From NCBI RefSeq assembly GCF_041449215.1, contig NZ_JBGNFV010000001.1, positions 4,171,001-4,235,000 on the forward strand: a stretch of 64,000 bases of DNA, in the 5' to 3' direction. This DNA is from Roseivirga sp. BDSF3-8 (GTDB lineage Bacteria > Bacteroidota > Bacteroidia > Cytophagales > Cyclobacteriaceae). Of the stretch, positions 9,757-17,269 are shown piece by piece (within the stretch, counting starts at the first letter, position 1; the number at the start of each line of letters is the position of its first letter). The position numbers were made by a program, and so were the translations under genes. Below the pieces are notes generated by a model, which searched no databases, had not been told where the DNA came from, and saw only the letters and a list, made by a program, of their open reading frames with translations.

Positions 9757-9780
9757 AGACGCGTATCAATGCGTCTCTAC
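9757..9780. repeat. Palindromic repeat, arms AGACGC/GCGTCT
   Basis: Member of the intergenic palindrome family whose full form is 28 bp with half-site GTAGAGACGCGATT. Here the arms are kept and the centre is changed to GTATCAAT. Confidence 0.7.
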
Positions 9781-9944
9781 AGTCTTGCCTTGTGCAAACA
9801 GCCGGACACGTACCTAAACTGTTGCTGGTTCGAGATTAGCGATAGCGTATCTCGGACCCACAAATACGTTCAGTTTGTAACTGAACAGCCCCACCGAGGG
9901 GCTAACTAGCAGTAAGATATGGCCTGCAGACATACTGTTATTAT

Positions 9945-12900
9945 CTACTCCGGATTAGCCCCCATACCCTTTACCATTGGCGTGCCATCCGTAAAAGTAA
10001 ACGTTTCATTAGCGTACGCCTCCCAAAACTCATCAGATAGCTCGGCTACAAGCTCTGCGCGCGTTCGTAGGCCGGGGAGAAAGACATGGTTATCTTTTTT
10101 CATCCCTGTTATAAGTATGCTCCAGCCTGTCATTATGCCTTCGTAATAAACAGGGTCGTTTATTTTTATATGATTAAGTTGAGTTAGATGGGGGTTGTCT
10201 ATTTCGGTTGCGGGCACAAAAACTAATACCATTATGTTAGTCTTTGATAAAATTCTAGATAAATTAATTGTATTAGGTGTACGCGAAAAAGTATAGAACT
10301 CTGGCGATCCATAGTTTCGGTTAATGTTATAATCAGGATGAATTGATGAAGCATTCAACTCATATAAAAAGGTGCTGTCAATATGCCTTTCACTTAATTT
10401 AACTACTCCCTCCTTATGGTCTGCTCTTACATAATCAAACAAGCTTAGAGAAACATACCCATAGAGTTTACTAATTATATCAAATTCTGAGTAAGGCTTA
10501 TCAAGTTCGCATGCGATAAACATTGAGTAATAGAAGTCATATTTAAAAGCCTCTACCGGTAAATCAGGTAGTTCGTTGTTGCTAGAGTAAAGTGATAAGC
10601 TGTTATAGTCCCTTATTACTATTCTTTGTGATTTTAAGGCCTTATAGAGTATTATACTTCCAGTAATAAAATCATACGGCTTGTTTGCGTGATTTTTTAT
10701 GTGTAAATCATCGCGTGCTACAATTTCTTTTACAGTTAAATTCTCACCTAATTCATTTGTCAAAGCGGGCCAATAATAATCACCAAAACCTGAAGTGGCT
10801 AAATGAGAGACCATGTTCATCCTATCAAATAAAAGTTTCTCTGCTACAATTTTCCATAGATTGTGCTCCTCATCAACTGTAAACTCGTTATTCCTTATGT
10901 GATCTAATGAAATATCGATAATGATTTTAATTACCTCATTACTTATTTCTTTAAAAATATCATGAAACTCATCTGGTAATTTTGTTATGGTTGCCCTATC
11001 TACACTAATAGGAGGCTTATTTTCACCAATGAAATTGATCACTCCCATAGAAGTAAGGAATTCGTAGTAATCAGTATGACCAACATACTCCCCTGTATCG
11101 ATATCAACCCCGTCTACACAGAGTTTATAGTTTCTATAAAATAATTTTTGGAAGTTTAAAACTTCCCGTGCATCGGTGCCTGGTAGGGGTAACCCAATGC
11201 ACATATGAAAATCTACTGATCCGTGATTAATCTTTCTGGTATAAGCTGTGTAACCGATATTTGGATTATTAGTAAGTGTTAGATTGTTAATTCCCTGAAC
11301 CCTTTCTAAAAAGACAGATATATCAATATTATTTTCTTGTATAAATGCCAGTTCATCTTTAGTTGGGAGGCCTGGGTTGCTATTTATCTTGATTTGATTG
11401 CCATTTTTGGTTTTTGTTTGAACAATAAGGTTGGGAGAAATGATTTTGATGAAACTCTGAACGATGTGGTGAATATTATTCTCAATACCAGAGAATATTC
11501 CAACCTCTTCATCACTAAATACATGATAACCGGGTGGGAATAGGTTTATCAGAACAGGGTGTTCTAGCTGTTCGTCATGGATGTCTATACTATTAGTATC
11601 AATTCTTATTTTAATGATCGTTCCTGAGCTCTTCAATAGCTCTTTGTCTTCCTCCCTGGCTTTGCGGTAATAAAAATTTTCATGAGGCCCATCTATCACA
11701 CAGGAGATATGCTCTCCTGTACGGGTTTTAGTCGTTATCTCTATTCTGTCGCCTATCATAAAACAGGACAAAATGCCGATGCCAAACTGAGAAGTAGGTG
11801 TGAAGGCCCCGTCCCAGTTGGCTTGCTTTTTATAAAAGTCCGGAGACTTATAGTAGGAGTTACCGATTCGTAATAAATAGTTTTCGATAATATCTTTGGT
11901 CATGCCAATACCATTATCCAGACAATACAGGTAGGTGCCGTCATCAGTATGTTCCAGACCGAATTCAATAGTGCCTTTGGCTTCCAGCTCCAACGTTTTA
12001 GCCTCTGCAATCATGCAGCGGCAGGCATCCAGAGAGTTCTGGTATAGCTCACGCAGGCAGGCAAACTTATCTTTATACAGGCCCACTCCCATCAGCAGCT
12101 CTATAATCCTTTTCTGGTTTAGCGTAAAGCTCAGCCCCCGCTTCGGCAGAAACTCATTTTCATCATGGTTTATATTACTCCGGTCTACCTTCTCCTCCAG
12201 GTTAGGTATGGAGGCTTTATACTTGTTACTCCACTGCCTTTCCAGCTTGTAGTAGTTTTGTATCTCAAGCTCTACCCAGTCCAGGTACTGGTGCAGGTTA
12301 AAATACAGCTTGGGCTCTTCACAATAGGCCCGGAACGTAACCGTACCGTTTTCGATAGAGTAATTGACCCCATTGTCTTTAATGGCCCACTGCAGTTGGC
12401 TGTAACCGGATTTAAACTTACGGGAGGCGCGCAGCTCTACCGGTGCGCGGTCAAAGCTAAAATGGATGATATCGCCCAACCTGAGCAGCATGCCCATAAG
12501 CTGCAGGTTCGTCTGTTCGGTACCATAGTACTGCACAGCCTGCTTCAGGTCCTGCACATACGCTATATCTTCACCGTGTGACCGGCACACAACGGCCAGG
12601 TGTTTGGCGAGTTGCTTCCCCCATGTTTCCTGGGGGAAGGCCTCAGCAAATTTATCTTCCAGGTTATGGACGTAGGCTTCTATACGCAGGTGGTGCGTGG
12701 CCCTGATATAATCGGTTCTGATGTAGTTATTCAGGCTATCAAAAGCTTTTTCATTCTCTACCCTGCGTAGTTCTTCGGCAAAGCCATTCCGGAACTCCTG
12801 GTATTCGATGAGCATCCCGGAGAGGTATTCAATAAGATCCTTTTCCGTAGCCGGAGAAAACATCCATTTTTTTACGTCCCCATCAAAGGCACCATAAATT

Positions 12901-13346
12901 TTCTCCTTATTATCCTTGATAAACTTTACGGCCTGTGATCGTTTAAAGGCCTCCTTCAGGTCGTTAGCAATAGAATTCTCATGTACCCTATAGTCTTCCG
13001 TCCCTTCGGTCAATTTCATTGTTTCGATCTCCCAGTCAGAGGGGGCCATGGCACAGTCATGAAAGAAGGCGGACATATGCAGGTGAAAAAGCTCGTAGGC
13101 AGATAGCTTCTTTATATTATTATCGGTAAGCAAGTCCGCTATATTGGCTATTACCTTTTCGCTGTGTCGCTCATCGTGAATATCAAATTCCGGAAGTACG
13201 TTTGTAATTCTCTTCAGGTGGTTTCGCGCCCTTTGCTCCAGGTCATCCACCAACCCACTTAGTATTTTAGGTATGTTAATTTCTTCATTTTCGTGATCGT
13301 CAATTCTTCCCGCAAGTTCTTCTTTTATTCGAGCGTATTCTCCCAT
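9945..13346 (-). CDS. HD-domain plus Hsp90-type (GHKL) ATPase protein, defence candidate
   Basis: 1133 residues, cytoplasmic. The N-terminal region (about 40-300) carries HD-type metal-binding signatures: HDERH at 57-61, HD at 96-97, CRSHGED at 254-260 and RLGDIIHFSFDR at 289-300, suggesting a phosphohydrolase-like fold. From about 400 there is a GHKL/Hsp90 ATP-binding module: ELYQNSLDAC (433-442) is the Asn box, DNGIGM (477-482) the nucleotide lid, FGIGILSCF (521-529) the glycine motif. The C-terminal half is unassigned. Architectures of this kind are annotated as HD domain/ATP-binding proteins and are met near restriction systems. It stands alone between repeat-rich spacers, with the type I R-M locus 4 kb away. 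The C-terminal half looks more AT-rich than the N-terminal half. A role in phage defence or protein quality control is inference. Confidence 0.85.
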   Translation of the reverse strand: MGEYARIKEELAGRIDDHENEEINIPKILSGLVDDLEQRARNHLKRITNVLPEFDIHDERHSEKVIANIADLLTDNNIKKLSAYELFHLHMSAFFHDCAMAPSDWEIETMKLTEGTEDYRVHENSIANDLKEAFKRSQAVKFIKDNKEKIYGAFDGDVKKWMFSPATEKDLIEYLSGMLIEYQEFRNGFAEELRRVENEKAFDSLNNYIRTDYIRATHHLRIEAYVHNLEDKFAEAFPQETWGKQLAKHLAVVCRSHGEDIAYVQDLKQAVQYYGTEQTNLQLMGMLLRLGDIIHFSFDRAPVELRASRKFKSGYSQLQWAIKDNGVNYSIENGTVTFRAYCEEPKLYFNLHQYLDWVELEIQNYYKLERQWSNKYKASIPNLEEKVDRSNINHDENEFLPKRGLSFTLNQKRIIELLMGVGLYKDKFACLRELYQNSLDACRCMIAEAKTLELEAKGTIEFGLEHTDDGTYLYCLDNGIGMTKDIIENYLLRIGNSYYKSPDFYKKQANWDGAFTPTSQFGIGILSCFMIGDRIEITTKTRTGEHISCVIDGPHENFYYRKAREEDKELLKSSGTIIKIRIDTNSIDIHDEQLEHPVLINLFPPGYHVFSDEEVGIFSGIENNIHHIVQSFIKIISPNLIVQTKTKNGNQIKINSNPGLPTKDELAFIQENNIDISVFLERVQGINNLTLTNNPNIGYTAYTRKINHGSVDFHMCIGLPLPGTDAREVLNFQKLFYRNYKLCVDGVDIDTGEYVGHTDYYEFLTSMGVINFIGENKPPISVDRATITKLPDEFHDIFKEISNEVIKIIIDISLDHIRNNEFTVDEEHNLWKIVAEKLLFDRMNMVSHLATSGFGDYYWPALTNELGENLTVKEIVARDDLHIKNHANKPYDFITGSIILYKALKSQRIVIRDYNSLSLYSSNNELPDLPVEAFKYDFYYSMFIACELDKPYSEFDIISKLYGYVSLSLFDYVRADHKEGVVKLSERHIDSTFLYELNASSIHPDYNINRNYGSPEFYTFSRTPNTINLSRILSKTNIMVLVFVPATEIDNPHLTQLNHIKINDPVYYEGIMTGWSILITGMKKDNHVFLPGLRTRAELVAELSDEFWEAYANETFTFTDGTPMVKGMGANPE

Positions 13347-13442
13347 TCCTATTGTTATCAGTATATATCCTTTTCAATATATCATTTTTTGGAAAAATTT
13401 CTCATCGACTCACTACCACGGCCCACCTGGCATCCGTCAGCA

Positions 13443-13466
13443 AGACGCGAATAATCGCGTCTCTAC
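13443..13466. repeat. Palindromic repeat, arms AGACGCGA/TCGCGTCT
   Basis: Near-perfect copy of the intergenic palindrome; centre ATAA in place of TTAA, followed by CTAC as in the full-length element. Confidence 0.75.
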
Positions 13467-14242
13467 GAGCTCATAATTCCCCCCTTAGCCATTACCCCCG
13501 CCAGTCAGACACTTTTACATTTCCTTATTTTTTGTACTTTTACTACATCGGGCATTTGGCTACCAGGGTATTTTACACCTGCCTTTCACCCTATCCATCT
13601 CTCTCCTCCTTCGCTTCTACGACGGTTCTGCTTCGCTACTCCTTCGCTATGAGTATAGCTTGAGTCCATCCTCGCTGGGGGGCAGGCCTACTCAGCATAT
13701 ACCACACAAAGGTATTGCATTTTTCTTATCGTGGCACAGCCCCTTCATCTCACCCTACAGCGCATAGCCGTCAAGCTAAGCACACAAATTACTTTAATTT
13801 AACTGGTTCCAGATTAGCCAAGTGTATCTCCTCCTGAGTGGATTGGACCTATAATTTAAGTTTAGTTTGCAACTGAACAGTCTTGCAGGCCGCGCTCCCC
13901 CAAGGAGCTAACAACTGAGCAGCTAATACAGGCTATTGGATGACTTGGAGCATAAGTCGGCCTACGTGGTGGGCCGTGCCCACTCTAAAAAGCTCTCATC
14001 TGCTGACATTAAATCTATTCCAGTCCCATCGGGACGTAGTCTTTGTAGTCTAATCAAGCCAAAGCACCCCTAAGTGCCGTAGGCACGCAGCATCCTCTCC
14101 CGGGAAGGCAATTAGCATCATAGGAATTTGCATTAGTGCCAGGCGGTGGCAACCTCTCCGTCCGCGGGGGAAGAGTGGTAGTTTATTGGTCAGCCTGCAT
14201 TGCGGATCATTATATCAGGTCCATTCTGTCTACCCGCGGCCA

Positions 14243-14270
14243 CCTCTCCTGGCAGGAGAGGAATTTTTTT
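14243..14270 (+). terminator. Terminator-like hairpin with no gene before it
   Basis: CCTCTCCT and AGGAGAGG form a perfect 8-bp stem with a three-base loop, followed by AATTTTTTT. It points in the plus direction, but no plus-strand gene lies in the preceding kilobase. It may end a small RNA, belong to the repeat material, or be chance. Confidence 0.4.
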
Positions 14271-14307
14271 GGGTGTTTTTAAAACAATTTCGCCAGTCGC
14301 AACCTCC

Positions 14308-14406
14308 CCATTAACCATTAACCATTAACCATTAACCATTAACCATTAACCATTAACCATTAACCATTAACCATTAACCATTAACCATTAACCATTAACC
14401 ATTAAC
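14308..14406. repeat. Heptamer array, 14 copies of CCATTAA
   Basis: A perfect tandem array of the 7-base unit CCATTAA (TTAATGG on the minus strand) spanning 99 bases. The stop codon and last residues (MVNG) of the XRE fusion gene at 14388 lie inside it. The unit length is not a multiple of three, so every reading frame that enters meets TAA within 21 bases. Looser versions of the word occur near 17170-17240 and 34870. Confidence 0.95.
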
Positions 14407-15026
14407 ACCTCTACTCGCGCTTTTAGCTGTTTTATGTCAGCCTCCATTAGCAATATTTTGTAGCCTGTAGGTATTCGTATCGCTTTTTTGCGGAGTAGTG
14501 CCAGGTGGCTGGCGGCATCCTGTCCTGTTTTGAGGGCTGTGGCCAGCAGGGCGGGTGGGGCCTGCGTACGTTGCAGGTGCGCGGTCACTTCTTGAGCTTC
14601 CCTGAGTGTTTGCAGTGCGTTTTCCTCTGCCAGGTCGTGCATGTAGCGTTGAGCCTGTAGCTTTTGCAGGGCTTTTTCTTTCAGGTACAGGGTCGTTTTC
14701 AGCTTGTTACATAGCTCACTTTGGCGAAAACGCGCCACCTGCAGGTCGGTAGGTTTGTACCTGATAGCCGGGCGATTGGCCCTGCCCGTTCTGTTTGATT
14801 CCTGCTGTCGGGTATGGCTTGCTGCCCTTTCCTTAAGTACCTGCACGGAGAGGCCCGTCAGGCGCGCCAGGCCCATCATGGTACCCCGGTGCGGACAGTG
14901 CCTGCCGCTTTCTATCTTACTTATTGTGCTTTGGTGTACCCGCAGGCGCTCAGCCATCTCCCTCTGGTTCAGGCCCATACTCTGGCGTGCGTATTTGAAT
15001 AAGCTGGGGTAGTGTACTGCGTTCAT
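14388..15026 (-). CDS. XRE regulator fused to a coiled-coil domain
   Basis: 212 residues. Residues 8-65 are an XRE/Cro helix-turn-helix (LNQREMAERLRVHQSTIS, then KIESGRHCP). A basic linker rich in Arg, Asn and Gln follows (about 70-95), then a long helical region (about 95-210) with LYLKEKALQKLQAQ and MEADIKQLKARVEVL. The order and spacing resemble the separate XRE and coiled-coil genes at 8890 and 8378 joined into one protein. The gene ends within the CCATTAA heptamer array, so its last four residues MVNG are encoded by repeat DNA. It is monocistronic. I infer a DNA-binding regulator that oligomerises through its tail. Confidence 0.85.
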   Translation of the reverse strand: MNAVHYPSLFKYARQSMGLNQREMAERLRVHQSTISKIESGRHCPHRGTMMGLARLTGLSVQVLKERAASHTRQQESNRTGRANRPAIRYKPTDLQVARFRQSELCNKLKTTLYLKEKALQKLQAQRYMHDLAEENALQTLREAQEVTAHLQRTQAPPALLATALKTGQDAASHLALLRKKAIRIPTGYKILLMEADIKQLKARVEVLMVNG

Positions 15027-15347
15027 GTTCTTTGGGTAAAGGTTCGGTTAAAGAATATATAAGCAATGTCGCATGAGCACCCTGATTTTTCAAATTATAT
15101 GCGTAGAAGTTATTATCAGTATATGCCTGGGCTGTTGCTTAGGGGTACTACGCCCTTTTGTCTGGGGTCGTTTTTCTCAGCCGAATGTTAGAGGCCTGTC
15201 ACAATGATGATATGGCTGTACTTGTTTTCGTGGAATTAATAAACAGCTTAAATCTGTTAAGTATAACTTGACTGAAATGACAACTACGGCCAATTCCGTA
15301 CGAGGTTAATCTTGTGGTAGTTGGGGCCGGAATTTAAACTTGATTTT
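15027..15347. other. Intergenic, no feature seen
   Basis: About 320 AT-rich bases between two minus-strand genes. The right part follows the lipoprotein stop and the left part should carry the XRE fusion promoter. No hairpin terminator or repeat stands out. Confidence 0.5.
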
Positions 15348-16775
15348 TTAATACCCACTTCTAGAATTTAACTCTAACATGGCATTATATAGGCATTGAA
15401 TACCACCAATTGCATTAATGAAATCATTTATGGCTTGATTAGAAATGTGATTATCTTGAAGGTATTTTATAAAACCATTTGCGAATTCTTCAGCAGTAAA
15501 GTTTTTCTTCCCTCCAAATGCTTCAAGCGCGGAAATGAATACAAAAGAGTTAAAAGTTAGGTATGCTTTAACAAGGCAAAAGGTGGTTTTAAAAAATAAA
15601 TTACTTTCTATAATACCCCACCACGTAGTTGGTTCTTGACGTTCTAATATCTCAGATCTCTTTAGATCAATAAGCTGTTGTATATCGCTTATTTTAGGAG
15701 ATGGGTTAGTGGTTGTGAGGTAGGTGTTTTCTAAGATTGATAGATTTTTGAGGCTTTCTGTATTATTTATTTGCTTGATTAATTGACTTGCTATTGAATA
15801 TACTGCCTGAGTTTTTTTATCTTTTAATTTTTGATAACCTTGTTTAGCTAAATCATATCTGGCTACTTCAAAGTATTGGCTGTTATACTCTCTATAGTAT
15901 GAGTTTATTTCGTGCACTTCATAAGGGAGTTGTTCTATTCTAGTTAGTTCATCAGGAATACTGTTTCTTAATATCCTATTAATTTTTTCATCAATTATTG
16001 ATTCGGTGTTGCTTATAAGCGATTGATCTAATACGAAAGCTATCGCGTGAAAATCCTTTTTAAAGGAAGTCACATACCCCAAAGACTCATACGTATCCGG
16101 CAGGTCTTTCAGCGCTTCCGCCTGCCTGAGTATTTGGGCACTGGCTATTCGTTTTTCATTGTTTTCGATGGCGTTTCTGACTTGGTTAATCTCTTGGGGC
16201 GGCAGAACCGTATACCGGCCATTTAGCTCGCGTTTCCAGTCCTGTAGTTCTTCGTAGGTGGTTTTAGGATTATCTTTCTGTAAATCCTGTAATAGAGTGC
16301 GGTAGTTTTTCCTTAGGTTTACCAATACATCTGTCGGGACGAGGACAAGCGTATTGCGGGTAGCTTCTTTCAATTCATATTGACGGTTTAGCGACTTGTT
16401 ATAGCTTGCCAGCCATTTGTCCGTGTCTGATCTTTCAAACTGCTTTCGTTGTCCAAACTTGGGTTTCGGGAAGATGATAGCATTTACCAGGGCGCCGGCA
16501 AGTAATCCACCGAGTGCGTGTATGCCAGCACTCTCCCATTCTACATATGTTTCTTCATCGATAGTGATGTCATTTAAATAGCCGTAATAGGCTGCCCCTC
16601 CTGTAGCAATTAAAGGTAAAACCCACTGGCCACCTGGTTTTTGGTATTCCCAGGTAGGCGTAACTGTCCGTAATTCGTTGTATTTGTTATCCGTCTCTCG
16701 GCTTACTGTAGCCTTATATGGTTTGCACGAACTCGCAAAAAGGACTATTATCAATATCCATAGTGAGTACTTCAT
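15348..16775 (-). CDS. Predicted lipoprotein, unknown function
   Basis: 475 residues with a lipoprotein signal: MKYSLWILIIVLFASSC, with lipobox ASSC and Cys17 as the lipid-anchored residue. After a short linker there are two hydrophobic, Gly/Ala-rich segments (VLPLIATGGAAYYGYL near 54-69 and GIHALGGLLAGALVNAIIF near 84-102) that may be membrane hairpins. The rest (105-475) is polar and mostly helical with many Lys, Glu and Asn. No family is recognised. The first 230 codons look more GC-rich than the remainder, so the gene may be a composite. It has no operon partner: the R-M locus beyond it is on the opposite strand. Confidence 0.8.
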   Translation of the reverse strand: MKYSLWILIIVLFASSCKPYKATVSRETDNKYNELRTVTPTWEYQKPGGQWVLPLIATGGAAYYGYLNDITIDEETYVEWESAGIHALGGLLAGALVNAIIFPKPKFGQRKQFERSDTDKWLASYNKSLNRQYELKEATRNTLVLVPTDVLVNLRKNYRTLLQDLQKDNPKTTYEELQDWKRELNGRYTVLPPQEINQVRNAIENNEKRIASAQILRQAEALKDLPDTYESLGYVTSFKKDFHAIAFVLDQSLISNTESIIDEKINRILRNSIPDELTRIEQLPYEVHEINSYYREYNSQYFEVARYDLAKQGYQKLKDKKTQAVYSIASQLIKQINNTESLKNLSILENTYLTTTNPSPKISDIQQLIDLKRSEILERQEPTTWWGIIESNLFFKTTFCLVKAYLTFNSFVFISALEAFGGKKNFTAEEFANGFIKYLQDNHISNQAINDFINAIGGIQCLYNAMLELNSRSGY

Positions 16776-17269
16776 ATTGTAAGTATTTGATTATGAGAAT
16801 TTATTGTACTCATAATGTACAAAAAGAAAAGGACAGGGGCAATAGACAGGGGCTATCTGCTATACGAAAGAGATCCCGGCTCCTCCTGCGTCGGTCCGGG
16901 AGTAGGTGCCATTCAGGGATTGATAAAAATGGATATGGCTGCACCATGCATTACCATTGACAATTGTACACCCTGCCAACAGCTAACGGGTCCGCCAGTA
17001 GTCGGATTTTCAACCCAGAACCGGATCGCATTTCACTTGTCCGGGAATTCTGCCACCCGCCACCGTAGAGACGCGATTAATCGTGTCTCTACAGTCAGAA
17101 TATTCTGCCAGTCGCCAGCCGGACACATATCAATGCCCCATCGGGATCCCCCTACAGGCCCTACTAATTCACCATTAACCATTACAATTAGCCCCCCCCA
17201 ATTAACAATTGACAATTCACCATTAACAATTAAAATCATTATTATTGACGTTGGAAAATACGCCTTTAC
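16776..17269. other. Divergent intergenic region before hsdM
   Basis: About 490 bases between the minus-strand lipoprotein and plus-strand hsdM, so promoters for both should lie here. It contains a palindromic copy at 17065-17092 and a low-complexity tract of CCATTAAC/ATTAACAATT words at about 17165-17240, directly before hsdM. Confidence 0.55.
17065..17092. repeat. Full-length 28-bp palindromic repeat
   Basis: Half-site GTAGAGACGCGATT followed by its reverse complement with one mismatch (TCGTGTC for TCGCGTC). Same family as 28140-28167. Confidence 0.85.

Larger units (their letters stand above)
9163..9944. other. Repeat-containing intergenic region
   Basis: About 780 bases without a convincing gene. 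It holds a hairpin terminator (9233-9267), two units of the CCAYTGCATGGCGC family (9582-9609), a palindromic-family copy (9757-9780), and a perfect 8-bp stem hairpin GTTCAGTT/AACTGAAC (9868-9886). The words around that hairpin recur near 13805-13925. The region just after 9163 should carry the XRE promoter. Confidence 0.6.
13347..14387. other. Gene-free spacer rich in dispersed repeats
   Basis: About 1 kb with no supported gene. The left edge is the promoter region of the HD-ATPase gene. It contains a palindromic copy (13443-13466), a segment near 13750-13800 that is the reverse complement of 28980-29020, a second copy of the words around the 9868 hairpin (about 13805-13925), a plus-strand terminator-like hairpin (14243-14270), and the heptamer array that runs into the next gene. 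Confidence 0.6.

Noticed and set aside
14308-14406. Possible telomere or linear-replicon end because of the heptamer array
   Set aside because: Coding DNA continues on both sides and no telomere-resolution gene or terminal inverted repeat is seen.
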